From positions 2,170,001-2,234,000 of the forward strand of contig NZ_LT629763.1 of the NCBI RefSeq assembly GCF_900105255.1: a stretch of 64,000 nucleotides of DNA. Direction: 5' to 3'. The notes under the pieces were generated by a model, which worked only from the letters and a program-made list of their open reading frames with translations, did not search any database and was not told where the DNA came from. A program made the position numbers and the translations under genes. The DNA is from Halopseudomonas sabulinigri. Lineage in GTDB: Bacteria > Pseudomonadota > Gammaproteobacteria > Pseudomonadales > Pseudomonadaceae. Positions 33,076 to 43,229 of this stretch are shown here, one piece after another; position 1 is the stretch's first letter, and each line of letters opens with the position of its first letter.

Positions 33076-35475
33076 ATGCGTTTATTAAAATTTCTCTTCT
33101 GGTCCCTTTTAGCGCTGGCTTGCACCCCTGTACTGGTGCTGAGTGGGGTCGCACTCTATCTTAGCCCCGCTTTACCAGATGTTGAAACCCTGCGTGATGT
33201 CGAATTGCAAACCCCATTGCGGATATATAGCACAGATAATAAATTGATTGCAGAGTTTGGTGAGATGCGGCGCTTCCCCATCACCTACGATCAAGTCCCT
33301 GCTGCATTCGTCAACGCCTTGCTGGCGGCCGAAGATGACAACTTCCTGCACCACCATGGCGTGGATCCTGCGGGTCTGGTGCGCGCCGCAGCCGAGCTGG
33401 TGCAAACCGGGCACATTCAAACCGGCGGCAGCACCATCACCATGCAGGTTGCCAAGAACTACTTCCTCTCCAGCAAGAGGGTCTTTTCCCGCAAGCTGAA
33501 CGAGATACTGCTCGCGTTGCAGATAGAGCGCAACCTGAGCAAACAGGAAATCTTTGAGCTGTACGTGAACAAGATCTATCTCGGCAATCGCGCCTATGGC
33601 ATTGAGGCTGCAGCTCAAGTGTATTACGGCAAGCCCATCAGTGAACTGCCGCTGGCCGATCTGGCCATGATCGCCGGCCTGCCGAAAGCGCCCTCACGCT
33701 ACAACCCGATTGCCAACCCCGAACGCACCAAGCTACGCCGCGACTGGATTCTGCAACGCATGCTGAACCTGGGCTATATCGATGAGGCAAGCTACAAAGA
33801 AGCCGTCGCCACTCCGATCACCGCCCGCAATCACGGCGCCAACCCGGAGATGGAAGCACCATACATTGCCGAAATGGCGCGCCTGGAAATGGTCGAGCGC
33901 TTTGGCGACAAGGCTTATACCCAGGGCTTCAGCGTGTACACCACGGTCAGCAGCGACATGCAGCAAATGGCCAACCAGGCGCTGCGCAGTGGCTTGCAGG
34001 ATTATGACCAGCGGCATGGCTATCGCGGCCCCGAGGCACGCAACCCGGACATCACACTGGAACAGGGCGCCAGCCTGCTGAAGAAGTACCAGAGCCTGGG
34101 TGGTCTTGAACCCGCACTGGTAACGGCGGTTAACCCGGACAGCGTTGAACTGCTGTTCCGCCGCGACCCTCCAGGCACCATCAGCTGGGAGGACATGAAG
34201 TGGGCACGCCCCTATCTCAGCGCCAACAGCATGGGCCCGCGCCCTAGTAAACCGGCAGATGTGCTCAAGCCGGGGGATATCATTCGTGTCAGTTCAGTCG
34301 AGGGCGACAACCAGTATCGTCTTGCACAGCTACCCAAGGCCCAGAGCGCACTGGTCGTTCTCGGCCCGCAAGATGGCAGCATCAAGGCACTAATTGGCGG
34401 CTTCTCCTTTGTCGAAAGCAACTACAATCGAGCAACCCAAGCCCGTCGCCAGCCAGGATCCAGCTTCAAACCCTTCCTCTACTGCGCCGCGCTCGACAAT
34501 GGCTATACGCCGGCCAGCCTGGTCAACGATGCACCCTTGGTGTTTGTCGACGATTACCTCGACTCGATCTGGCGTCCGCAGAATTCTGGCGGTGACTTTC
34601 TGGGTCCGATTCGCCTGCGCGAAGCGCTGTACCGCTCACGCAACCTGGTTTCCATCCGCCTGCTGCAGGATTTGGGCGTCGACCACGCCATGACCTACAT
34701 CGAACGCTTCGGCTTTGCGCGCTCCGATCTACCGCGTCACCTGTCTGCGGCCTTGGGCACCTCAGAGCTCACGCCACTGCAGATTGCACAGGGCTACACC
34801 ACTTTTGCCAACGGCGGTTATGCGGTTAAACCCTACCTGATCGACCGCATCGAAAACCGCTACGCGCAACTGGTGGATTACTCACGCCCGGCGGTGACCC
34901 CGGCGCAGATGGAGCAGGAGCAGGCTCGACTGGATGCCTATTATCTGCGCCAGCCGGAAGGCCCTCTGCCACAGGTCCAGAAAGCCGAGCGCGTGGTTGA
35001 CCCACGCACTGTCTACCAGCTCAACAGCATGCTGCAGGATGTTATTCGACGCGGCACAGCCGTGCGTGCGCGAGCCCTGCAGCGCAAGGACCTGGCTGGC
35101 AAGACCGGCACGACCAATGACCAGAAGGACGCCTGGTTTTCCGGCTTCAATCCCGAACTGGTCGCCACTGCCTGGGTAGGCTTTGACCAGCCCAGCACCC
35201 TGGGCCGACGTGAGTTTGGCGGCACCGCCGCATTGCCCATCTGGATGAACTTCATGGGGCCGGCGCTGGAAGGCGTGCCTGACGAAGAGCAGCGCATGCC
35301 CGAAGGTCTGCTGACCGCGCGCATCGACCCGGAAACAGGCCGCAGCGCCCCGCCCGGCAGCAGCAACGCCTTTATGGAAATATTCAAGCAGGAAGATGCG
35401 CCGCCACCCTATAGCGAGCTGGAACTGGGCGGTTACGACAGCGGCGGCGCGGTCACCCCGCTGGAACTGTTCTGA
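33076..35475 (+). CDS. ponA: Penicillin-binding protein 1A (bifunctional peptidoglycan synthase)
   Basis: 799 aa. One N-terminal membrane anchor (LLKFLFWSLLALACTPVLVL). The glycosyltransferase (GT51) domain has AEDDNFLHHHGVD, TGGSTITMQVAKNYFL and ELYVNKIYLGNRAYGIEAA. The transpeptidase domain has the SxxK motif in QPGSSFKPF, SRN and KTGTTND. PonA polymerises and cross-links peptidoglycan in the periplasm. It is divergent from pilMNOPQ, the usual pseudomonad arrangement. Its 3' end overlaps the convergent LysR gene by 43 bp. Confidence 0.97.
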   Translation: MRLLKFLFWSLLALACTPVLVLSGVALYLSPALPDVETLRDVELQTPLRIYSTDNKLIAEFGEMRRFPITYDQVPAAFVNALLAAEDDNFLHHHGVDPAGLVRAAAELVQTGHIQTGGSTITMQVAKNYFLSSKRVFSRKLNEILLALQIERNLSKQEIFELYVNKIYLGNRAYGIEAAAQVYYGKPISELPLADLAMIAGLPKAPSRYNPIANPERTKLRRDWILQRMLNLGYIDEASYKEAVATPITARNHGANPEMEAPYIAEMARLEMVERFGDKAYTQGFSVYTTVSSDMQQMANQALRSGLQDYDQRHGYRGPEARNPDITLEQGASLLKKYQSLGGLEPALVTAVNPDSVELLFRRDPPGTISWEDMKWARPYLSANSMGPRPSKPADVLKPGDIIRVSSVEGDNQYRLAQLPKAQSALVVLGPQDGSIKALIGGFSFVESNYNRATQARRQPGSSFKPFLYCAALDNGYTPASLVNDAPLVFVDDYLDSIWRPQNSGGDFLGPIRLREALYRSRNLVSIRLLQDLGVDHAMTYIERFGFARSDLPRHLSAALGTSELTPLQIAQGYTTFANGGYAVKPYLIDRIENRYAQLVDYSRPAVTPAQMEQEQARLDAYYLRQPEGPLPQVQKAERVVDPRTVYQLNSMLQDVIRRGTAVRARALQRKDLAGKTGTTNDQKDAWFSGFNPELVATAWVGFDQPSTLGRREFGGTAALPIWMNFMGPALEGVPDEEQRMPEGLLTARIDPETGRSAPPGSSNAFMEIFKQEDAPPPYSELELGGYDSGGAVTPLELF

Positions 35476-36380
35476 GCCAAGCTGAATAACTGCTGGCGCA
35501 GCCAGCGGTTGACCGGATCATGTTCGGCGGACTCATGCCAGTAAAGATTGAGCCCGATCGAGGGAAGCGGCACCGGCAGCTCCAGCAGCCGATTACCCAG
35601 CGCAGCGTTGACCAGCTCCGCATGTCGCCGCGACATGGTCAACAGCAGATCGCTCTGCGCCACCACCAAGCTGGCGGCCTGATAGTTCTGGCACTGCTGC
35701 ACCACTCTACGCATCAAACCCATGTGGCCCAGCGCCAGATCTTCATAACACAAACCACGCCGCCAGGAAGCCACAGCGATGTGCTGTGCCTGCAGGTAGC
35801 ACTCCGTGGTCAACTCACCGGTAAAGCCCGGCCCAGCAACCACGCACAAGGGTTCCGAGAGTAATTGCATCTGCCGCAGGTTGGCTTCCACCGGACGAGC
35901 AATCTGCACCGCCAGATCTATTCGTCCGGCAGCCATTTCCAACTTCAACTCCGACCAGCGCAGGCCTGCCGTGCGCACCTTGCAATGGGGTGCACGGTGG
36001 CGCAAATGTGCCAGCAAGGGCGGCAGCAGAACCAACTCCAGTTGCTCGGGCAGGCTTAGGGTAAAGGTGCGCTCATCCTGCAGCGGGTCAAAATCATGCA
36101 GCCCTTCCAGGCTGCGCTGCAGGCGCGCCAGACTGTCACTGATGACCGGTGCCAACCGCTGCGCCAGCGCCGAAGGTGTTACACCACGACCCTCGCGTAC
36201 AAACAAGGGGTCAGCGAAGTGCTCGCGCAGGCGCGCCAGCGAGTGGCTGACCGCAGACTGGCTAACATGCAAAATAGCTGCAGCACGCGTCAGGTTGCGC
36301 TCCCGAAACACCACCTCGAAGACCCGGAACAGATTCAAGTCCATGCGGGTAGTGGATGGCAAACCATTCATTTCATTCAT
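35433..36380 (-). CDS. LysR-family transcriptional regulator
   Basis: 315 aa from ATG 36380 with GAGAGG upstream. The N-terminal winged HTH reads MDLNLFRVFEVVFRERNLTRAAAILHVSQSAVSHSLARLRE, DPLFVREGRGVTPSALA, with a LysR substrate domain after it. It is divergent from the acyl-CoA ligase/carboxylase pair, its likely target. The last 43 bp overlap the end of ponA in antisense. Inducer unknown; an acyl-CoA or organic acid is a reasonable guess. Confidence 0.9.
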   Translation of the reverse strand: MNEMNGLPSTTRMDLNLFRVFEVVFRERNLTRAAAILHVSQSAVSHSLARLREHFADPLFVREGRGVTPSALAQRLAPVISDSLARLQRSLEGLHDFDPLQDERTFTLSLPEQLELVLLPPLLAHLRHRAPHCKVRTAGLRWSELKLEMAAGRIDLAVQIARPVEANLRQMQLLSEPLCVVAGPGFTGELTTECYLQAQHIAVASWRRGLCYEDLALGHMGLMRRVVQQCQNYQAASLVVAQSDLLLTMSRRHAELVNAALGNRLLELPVPLPSIGLNLYWHESAEHDPVNRWLRQQLFSLAQNSSSGVTAPPLS

Positions 36381-36537
36381 GTAAAGCAGCCTCTCAACGG
36401 CAATGCAGCACAATTCACGGAGGTTTCCAGTAAATCATGAGTAGCGCTCATGGTAATAGATGAATAACCTTCGCTTCTTCCTTGCGCCGCCGCAGCCTAA
36501 GCTGCTCACTACAAAACCAACAAGGGAGGACCGCGGT

Positions 36538-38232
36538 ATGCAGGAGCCAGAATATCTGAGCAGGCTGGGCGACTTGCAGGCAGCTGCCTGGCCGAAGGGC
36601 GCGCCTACCCAGCCGGTCTATCCGCTGGGCGAACAACCGCTGAGCCGCTATCTGCAGCACTGGGCCCAGACCCAGCCTGAGAAAACCGCGATTCATTTCT
36701 ATGGCCACCAAACCAGCTACGCCGAGCTGGACGACCTCAGCAACCGTTTCGCGGCCCTGCTCTATCAGCAAGGCATCCAGCCCGGCGACCGGGTGGCCGT
36801 ATTCATGCCCAACTGCCCGCAACTGCATATCGCCTTCTACGGCATTCTCAAAGCTGGCGCCATACACGCACCGGTCAGTCCGATGGCCAAGGGCATGGAG
36901 CTGAGCTATCAGCTCAACGACTGTGGCGCCAGCGCCATCATCTGCTTCGATCAACTGCTGCCAGTGGTACGCGAGGTAAAAGCCGAAACCGGTCTGCAGC
37001 GAGTATTCAGTACCAGCCTGTCCGAGCTGTGCCCTGCCGCGCCGCCCATCCCGGTACCCGATTTGCTGCAAGCCCCAAAACTACCGATCACCGACAGCAT
37101 CGACCTGCTGCCAGCGTTGCATGACCTCGCCCCCGCCGAAAACCTGCCAGCGCTGCAGCTCGACGACATCGCCGCGCTCAACTACACCGGTGGCACCACT
37201 GGCCTGCCCAAGGGCTGCATTCATACCCACGGCGACATGCTCTACACCTGCGCCAGCTTTCTGCCGGTAGCACTGGGGCTCGACCCGGAGCGCATTAGCC
37301 TCAACTTCATGCCCGAGTTCTGGATTGCCGGCGAAAACGCCGGCCTGCTCTACCCGGTGTTTGCTGGTACCACCCTGGTGTTGCTGGCGCGCTGGGATGC
37401 GTTGAGCTTCATGAGCGCGGTGCAGCATTACCGCGTAAAACAGACCGGGCTGCTGGTCGATAGCGCCTCCGAGGTGCTCGACCATCCGCAAGTGAACGAC
37501 TATGACTTCAGCTCTTTGGAGACCACCAGCTGCGTATCCTTCATCAAGAAGCTGACCCCGGAGTACCGCCAACGCTGGCGCGCACTGACCGGCTGCACCC
37601 TGTTTGAAACCAGCTTCGGCATGACCGAAACCCACACCTGCGACACCTTCACCGCCGGCCTGCAGGACGACGATTTCGACCTCAAGTCCGCACCCACCTT
37701 TGTCGGCCTGCCGGTACCCGGCACCGAATTCAAGGTCTGCGATTTTGCCAGCGGCGAATTGCTACCGCTGGGCAGCGAAGGCGAGCTGTGCGTGCGCACC
37801 CCCTCGCTGCTCAAGGGATATTGGAACAAACCTGAGGCCAGCGCTGAGGCGCTGCGCGATGGCTGGTTGCATACCGGCGACAGCGGCGTGATTACCGAAC
37901 AGGGCTTCATTCGCTACCTTGGCCGACGCAAGGAAATGCTCAAGGTCAACGGAATGAGTGTATTCCCCAGCGAGCTGGAAGCCATGCTCGGCCAGCACCC
38001 GGACATTCTCGCCTCGGCGGTCATCGGCCGCCCAGATGAGCAGCGCGGACAGGTGCCCGTCGCCTTCATCATCTGCAAACCCGGCAGCAACGCCACAGCT
38101 GACACGCTGCGCGACTGGTGCAAGTCCGCCATGGCTATTTTCAAGGTGCCGGAAATACGGCTGGTTGACACGCTGCCGATGACCGCCACCGGCAAGGTTA
38201 AAAAACAGGAACTACAGGACTGGATCAACTAA
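36538..38232 (+). CDS. AMP-dependent acyl-CoA synthetase
   Basis: 564 aa from ATG 36538, with GGGAGG upstream. Adenylate-forming motifs: P-loop YTGGTTGLPKGCIHTH, GMTETHTCDTF, LHTGDSGVITEQGFIRYLGRRKEMLKVNG, and the C-terminal catalytic Lys in TATGKVKK. It activates a carboxylic acid to its CoA thioester via an acyl-AMP. The next gene, a single-chain acyl-CoA carboxylase, starts 2 nt later, so the acyl-CoA formed here is probably its substrate. Chain length cannot be told. Confidence 0.9.
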   Translation: MQEPEYLSRLGDLQAAAWPKGAPTQPVYPLGEQPLSRYLQHWAQTQPEKTAIHFYGHQTSYAELDDLSNRFAALLYQQGIQPGDRVAVFMPNCPQLHIAFYGILKAGAIHAPVSPMAKGMELSYQLNDCGASAIICFDQLLPVVREVKAETGLQRVFSTSLSELCPAAPPIPVPDLLQAPKLPITDSIDLLPALHDLAPAENLPALQLDDIAALNYTGGTTGLPKGCIHTHGDMLYTCASFLPVALGLDPERISLNFMPEFWIAGENAGLLYPVFAGTTLVLLARWDALSFMSAVQHYRVKQTGLLVDSASEVLDHPQVNDYDFSSLETTSCVSFIKKLTPEYRQRWRALTGCTLFETSFGMTETHTCDTFTAGLQDDDFDLKSAPTFVGLPVPGTEFKVCDFASGELLPLGSEGELCVRTPSLLKGYWNKPEASAEALRDGWLHTGDSGVITEQGFIRYLGRRKEMLKVNGMSVFPSELEAMLGQHPDILASAVIGRPDEQRGQVPVAFIICKPGSNATADTLRDWCKSAMAIFKVPEIRLVDTLPMTATGKVKKQELQDWIN

Positions 38233-38234
38233 GC

Positions 38235-41200
38235 ATGCCATTCAACAACGTACTGATTGCCAACCGCGGCGAAATCGCCATCCGCCTTTCCCGCGCCCTG
38301 GCGGAAATGGACATCACCAGCGTCGCGGTATACGCCGAAGACGATACCGAATCATTGCACGTGCGCCGCGCCGATCAGGCCGTCGCGCTGACCGGGCAAG
38401 GCGCCGCGGCTTATCTGGATAGCGAGCAGCTGATAGCCGTGGCAAAGGCGAAAGGCTGCGATGCGATTCACCCTGGATACGGCTTCCTCAGCGAAAACGC
38501 GGATTTTGCCCGTCGCTGCCAGGCCGCCGGCCTGACGTTTATCGGCCCCGCACCCGAGGTCCTGGATACCTTTGGCGACAAGGCCAGCGCGCGGCGTCTG
38601 GCGTTGCAGCAAGGCGTGCCATTGGTACAGGGCACCAACGAACCCACCTCGCTTGAGCAGGCCCGCGCCTTCATGCAATCACTCGGCGCAGGCACACCCG
38701 TCATGCTCAAGGCCCTGGCCGGTGGCGGCGGCCGCGGCATGCGTGCGGTACGCAGCCTGGACGAGCTGGACGAGGCCTTTGCCCGTTGCAGCTCAGAAGC
38801 CAAAAGCGCCTTCGGCAACGATGCGCTCTACATCGAGCGTCTGATCACCCGCGCCCGCCACATTGAAGTGCAGATCATCGGCGACGGCAATGAGGTCAGT
38901 CACCTGTGGGAGCGCGACTGCACATTACAACGGCGCAACCAGAAACTGCTGGAGATCGCCCCCGCGCCGTCACTGGACGCGGGCCTGCGCGGACAGTTGC
39001 TGACCGCCGCCAAGACCCTCACCCGCGCCGTCGGCTACCGCGGCCTGTGCACGGCAGAATTCTTGCTCGATGAGGAGGCGGGCGACTTCGTGTTCATGGA
39101 AGCCAACCCGCGCATCCAGGTCGAGCACACCGTGACCGAAGCGGTAACCGGTATCGACCTGGCGCAAACCCAGATTCGACTTGCCGCGGGCACTAGCCTG
39201 GCCGAGCTCGGCCTGCAGCAGGCACAGGTGCCCGCAGCGCGAGGCTTTGCCGTGCAGCTCAGGGTCAACCTGGAGAGCATGGACAACGACGGCAGCGCAC
39301 GCCCGGCAGGGGGCACCCTGAGCGCGTACGAGCCGCCCAGCGGTCCCGGCGTGCGAGTCGACGGCTATGGTTACAGTGGTTACACCACCAGCCCCCGCTT
39401 TGATTCGCTGATCGCCAAACTGATCGTGCAGGCCGATGACGACTACGCTGGTGTGCTACGCCGCGCCTACCGCGCGCTGTGTGAGTTTCGTCTGGAAGGC
39501 GTCAGCAACAACCTCGCATTCCTGCAAAACCTGTTACAGCACTCAGCCGTTAAAGCCAACGACGTCAGCACCGGCTTTATCGAGGCGCAGGCTGCAGAAC
39601 TCACCGCCAGCCAGCCCAGCGCGCACCCGCATCGCTTTTTCAGCGCAGACAAGAACGCCACCGCTGAGCAACAAACAAGCAAAGCAGCGCCCTCCGGTAC
39701 CGAGCCACTGAACTCCCCCGTACAGGGCGTGCTGGTCAGCCTGGATGTGGCGGTCGGCGATGCCGTCGCCGCCGGGCAGCAGGTCGCGGTGCTAGAAGCG
39801 ATGAAAATGGAATTCGTGGTCAAGGCAGAGCAGAGCGGCATTATCCGCGCCTTGGCAGTGGAGCCCGGCGCAGCCCTGTTTGAAGGCAGCGCCCTGCTCT
39901 ATCTGGAGCCCGCCGAGGTCGCTGGCGATCAGCAGCTGAGCGAAGAAGCCATCGACCTTGAGCACATTCGCGCCGACCTACGAGAAGTGCTGGAACGCCA
40001 GGCCGACCTGACCGACGAGCGCCGCCCGACAGCCGTCGCCAAACGCCGCAAGACCGGCCAGCGCACCGCGCGGGAAAATCTTGCCGACCTGCTCGACGAT
40101 GGCAGCTTCATGGAATACGGCGGCTTCGCCCTGGCGGCGCAGCGCACGCGCCGAACCCACGCTGAGCTGCTGGAAATGAGCCCGGCCGACGGCCTGATCA
40201 CCGGCATTGGCACCATCAACGCCGCACAGTTTGGCGCCGAAGCCGCGCGCTGCATGGCGCTCTCCTACGACTACACCGTGTTTGCCGGTACCCAGGGCGT
40301 CACCAACCACAAGAAAACCGACCGCATGCTGGAGCTGGCCGAACAGTGGCAGCTGCCTCTGGTATTTTTCACCGAAGGCGGCGGCGGCCGGCCCGGCGAT
40401 ATCGACAAGGTCGGTGTGGCTGGGCTCGATTGCACCACCTTCATGCGCATGGCGCGCCTGTCCGGCATGGTGCCCACCGTGGGCGTGGTCTCCGGTCGCT
40501 GCTTTGCGGGTAACGCCGCGCTGTTGGGTTGCTGCGATGTGATCATCGCCACCGAAAACGCCACCATCGGCATGGCCGGGCCGGCGATGATCGAGGGCGG
40601 TGGTCTGGGCCGCTTTACGCCCGAGCAGGTCGGCCCGGTCAGCATGCAGGGGCCCAATGGCGTGATTGACGTGATAGTGCCGGACGAAGCCGCCGCCACG
40701 CGGGTCGCCAAACAGTACCTGTCGTACTTTCAGGGCGACTTACCCGACTGGGAATGCGCCGACCAGCGCGAACTGCGCCACCTGATTCCGGAAAACCGTC
40801 TGCGCGTGTATGACATCCGCCAGGTGATCGAGAAACTGGCCGACGCCGGCTCGGTGCTGGAACTGCGCAGCCAGTTTGCGCCCGGGCTGATTACCGCGCT
40901 GATTCGTATCGAAGGCAAAGCCTTTGGCCTGATCGCCAACAACCCCATGCACCTGGGCGGCGCCATTGATGCGGTGGCCGGCGACAAGGCCGCGCGCTTC
41001 ATGCAGCTGTGCCAGGCGCATGGCTTACCCATGGTCTCGCTGTGCGACACCCCCGGTTTCATGGTTGGGCCGGACGCCGAGCAGCAGGCGACGGTGCGCC
41101 ACGTCTCGCGCATGTTCGTCACCGCTGCCAGCCTCAGCATCCCCTTCTTCACCGTGGTATTGCGCAAGGGCTATGGTCTCGGCGCGCAGGCCATGGCCGC

Positions 41201-41519
41201 CGGCAGCTTCCATGCGCCGCTGTTTACCATCGGCTGGCCGAGCAGCGAGTTTGGCGCCATGGGCCTGGAGGGTGCGGTGCGTCTGGGTTACGCCAAGGAG
41301 CTGGCGGCGCTGGAAGACCCGGCCGAACAGCAGGCGTTTTTCGACAAGATGGTGGCCGAGCTGTATGCCCGTGGTAAGGGCATCAGCATGGCCAGCTTTC
41401 TGGAGATAGACGCGGTGATTGACCCTCTGGAGACGCGGGACTGGTTGCTGCGCGGCCTGAACGCCGCGCCAGCCGAGTCGCGCCGCAAGGGCACGCGCCC
41501 CTTCGTGGATACCTGGTAG
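38235..41519 (+). CDS. Single-chain biotin-dependent acyl-CoA carboxylase (BC-BCCP-CT fusion)
   Basis: 1094 aa, three enzyme parts in one chain. Residues 1 to about 450 are biotin carboxylase (NVLIANRGEIAIRLSRA, GYGFLSENADFA, ALAGGGGRGMRAV, EANPRIQVEHTVTE). A biotin carrier domain follows at about 490-560 with the biotinylated Lys524 in EAMKMEF. Residues of about 600-1094 are a full carboxyltransferase with N and C halves (FFTEGGGGRPGDID, GNAALLGCCDVIIAT; NNPMHLGGAIDAVAGDKAARF, VVLRKGYGLGAQAMAAG). This is the layout of the homohexameric long-chain acyl-CoA carboxylase (LCC) family described in mycobacteria, not of split AccA/PccB systems. Substrate range is inferred. Confidence 0.9.
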   Translation: MPFNNVLIANRGEIAIRLSRALAEMDITSVAVYAEDDTESLHVRRADQAVALTGQGAAAYLDSEQLIAVAKAKGCDAIHPGYGFLSENADFARRCQAAGLTFIGPAPEVLDTFGDKASARRLALQQGVPLVQGTNEPTSLEQARAFMQSLGAGTPVMLKALAGGGGRGMRAVRSLDELDEAFARCSSEAKSAFGNDALYIERLITRARHIEVQIIGDGNEVSHLWERDCTLQRRNQKLLEIAPAPSLDAGLRGQLLTAAKTLTRAVGYRGLCTAEFLLDEEAGDFVFMEANPRIQVEHTVTEAVTGIDLAQTQIRLAAGTSLAELGLQQAQVPAARGFAVQLRVNLESMDNDGSARPAGGTLSAYEPPSGPGVRVDGYGYSGYTTSPRFDSLIAKLIVQADDDYAGVLRRAYRALCEFRLEGVSNNLAFLQNLLQHSAVKANDVSTGFIEAQAAELTASQPSAHPHRFFSADKNATAEQQTSKAAPSGTEPLNSPVQGVLVSLDVAVGDAVAAGQQVAVLEAMKMEFVVKAEQSGIIRALAVEPGAALFEGSALLYLEPAEVAGDQQLSEEAIDLEHIRADLREVLERQADLTDERRPTAVAKRRKTGQRTARENLADLLDDGSFMEYGGFALAAQRTRRTHAELLEMSPADGLITGIGTINAAQFGAEAARCMALSYDYTVFAGTQGVTNHKKTDRMLELAEQWQLPLVFFTEGGGGRPGDIDKVGVAGLDCTTFMRMARLSGMVPTVGVVSGRCFAGNAALLGCCDVIIATENATIGMAGPAMIEGGGLGRFTPEQVGPVSMQGPNGVIDVIVPDEAAATRVAKQYLSYFQGDLPDWECADQRELRHLIPENRLRVYDIRQVIEKLADAGSVLELRSQFAPGLITALIRIEGKAFGLIANNPMHLGGAIDAVAGDKAARFMQLCQAHGLPMVSLCDTPGFMVGPDAEQQATVRHVSRMFVTAASLSIPFFTVVLRKGYGLGAQAMAAGSFHAPLFTIGWPSSEFGAMGLEGAVRLGYAKELAALEDPAEQQAFFDKMVAELYARGKGISMASFLEIDAVIDPLETRDWLLRGLNAAPAESRRKGTRPFVDTW

Positions 41520-41530
41520 TCGACACGGCA

Positions 41531-41568
41531 CTAGCCGGGCCTGGCCAACAAGGCAGTGGCCCGGTTAG
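41531..41568. terminator. Hairpin between convergent carboxylase and cydC
   Basis: CTAGCCGGGCC pairs with GGCCCGGTTAG (one G-T pair) across a 16-nt loop; the right arm covers the cydC stop codon. It may serve both convergent genes. No long T-run. Confidence 0.45.
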
Positions 41569-43229
41569 CTGCCGCTCAGCACCATCACCCTGTCTGCCAC
41601 TGGCAGCGCATCGGCGTCATGCCCCAGCAGTAATGCCGTGCGCTCTGCCAGCCACGGCTCCAGGCGCCCTTTCACCCGCTCCCGGGTCTCTGCATCCAGA
41701 CCACTGAAAGGCTCATCCAGTATCACCAGCGGCGCGCCCTTCAGCAGCACGCGCGCTAATGCCAACCGGCGCCCCTCACCGCCCGACAATTGCTTGCCAG
41801 ACTCACCCACCCAGGTGTTCAGTCCGTTCGGCAACGCATCGACCAGATCGGCCAGATCCACCATCTCCAACACGGCCCAAAGCTGCGCGTTGGTCGCGGC
41901 GGGGTTAGCCAATAGCAAATTGGCGCGAATGCTGTCGTGCAATAGCTCGGTCTGCTGGGTCAGGTAACCCAGTTGGGCACGCCACTGCTCCAGCGACAAC
42001 GCGCTCAGCGGCGTACCCTCAGCCGCGGTGCCACCCACCAAGATCTGGCCGGCGTCGGGATCAAGCAAGCGGGCCGCCAATGCCGCCAGCGTCGATTTAC
42101 CCGAGCCAGACGCGCCAATGATGGCCAAGCGCTCACCGCGCTGCAGACTGAAGGTCATACCCCGTATACCTGCATGCCGCACGACTACCTCGTGCCAGTG
42201 CAGGCTAAGCTCGTCAGGCAAGGGCTCAGGCGCCGCCGGGTCGATCAAACGGCTGCTGAGATGCGTCTGCTGATTCAGGCGCGTTGCTGCCGCTACAGTG
42301 CCACCGACTTGGGCAAATGCTGCCGGCAATCCGGCGAAACCCTCACTCAAGGCCATCAGCGCCAGCGGGATCATCACCACGATCGGGCCTGATAACAGGC
42401 CGGCCACGTAGGCTTGCATAGCGCCAAACAGCCCTATCAGTACCGCGACCGACACGCCCAGTGTGGCCAGCGCCTGCCCCAGGGCAATACGGCCCTGCAG
42501 GAGCAACTGCTCATCGAGCATCTGCCGACTGCCGGCCAGCAGGCTTTGCCTATGCCGCGCCAGGGTGCCGGCGGCGGTCAACTCAGCCAGCCCCTGCAGT
42601 TGCTCGATGGCCTGGGTGCGCAGCTCGTCGAGCTGGGTAACGCGCCGGGCACTGTAATGCCGCCCCAGCAGCGCCATGCCCAGCGTCAGCAGCAGCAACA
42701 GCGCCAGCAACAACAAACCCAGCAACAAGGCCAGCGACAGGTGAAAAACCGCAATCAAGGCACAGACCAGCAGGATGCCCAGCAAAGCGACGGCCGGTGG
42801 CGCCAGCAGGCGCAGATACAGGGTATCCAGGGTGTCGATATCGGCCGTCAGGCGATTCAGCCACTGCGCCGCGCGCAGCCGACCCAGGGTCGCGCCGTCC
42901 AGCTGCGCCAGCGCGGCAAAGTGCCGACCGCGCAGGTCTGCCAGCAGACTGAGCACCGTGTTGTGATTGAACACGCGCTCGGCGTAGCGCGCCACCGTGC
43001 GCGTGAGGGCAAAAAAGCGGATGCCTCCACCGGGCATGTACACATCAAACATCACTTTCTGCCCTGCCGCCCAGAGCAGCGCAGTGACCCCGGTAGCGGT
43101 AATGAACCAGCCGGAGAGCGCCAGCAGTCCAATGGCACTGAACAGCGTCAGCGTCAGCAGCAGGGCGCCAATTAGCACGCGGGTACGACGCTGCAACACC
43201 AGCGCCAGCCAGGGCTTGAGTTCACCCAT
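41565..43229 (-). CDS. cydC: Cysteine/glutathione ABC exporter subunit CydC
   Basis: 554 aa. Six-helix membrane half (residues of about 1-310, including LFSAIGLLALSGWFITATGV, the CydC-type start) and an ATPase half: Walker A GASGSGKSTL, signature LSGGEGRR, Walker B LVILDEPFSGLD, then a degenerate switch His region (LLLGHDADAL). With CydD it exports thiols to the periplasm, needed for assembly of bd-type oxidase. ATG 43229 overlaps cydD by 8 nt. Last gene of the operon. Confidence 0.93.
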   Translation of the reverse strand: MGELKPWLALVLQRRTRVLIGALLLTLTLFSAIGLLALSGWFITATGVTALLWAAGQKVMFDVYMPGGGIRFFALTRTVARYAERVFNHNTVLSLLADLRGRHFAALAQLDGATLGRLRAAQWLNRLTADIDTLDTLYLRLLAPPAVALLGILLVCALIAVFHLSLALLLGLLLLALLLLLTLGMALLGRHYSARRVTQLDELRTQAIEQLQGLAELTAAGTLARHRQSLLAGSRQMLDEQLLLQGRIALGQALATLGVSVAVLIGLFGAMQAYVAGLLSGPIVVMIPLALMALSEGFAGLPAAFAQVGGTVAAATRLNQQTHLSSRLIDPAAPEPLPDELSLHWHEVVVRHAGIRGMTFSLQRGERLAIIGASGSGKSTLAALAARLLDPDAGQILVGGTAAEGTPLSALSLEQWRAQLGYLTQQTELLHDSIRANLLLANPAATNAQLWAVLEMVDLADLVDALPNGLNTWVGESGKQLSGGEGRRLALARVLLKGAPLVILDEPFSGLDAETRERVKGRLEPWLAERTALLLGHDADALPVADRVMVLSGS

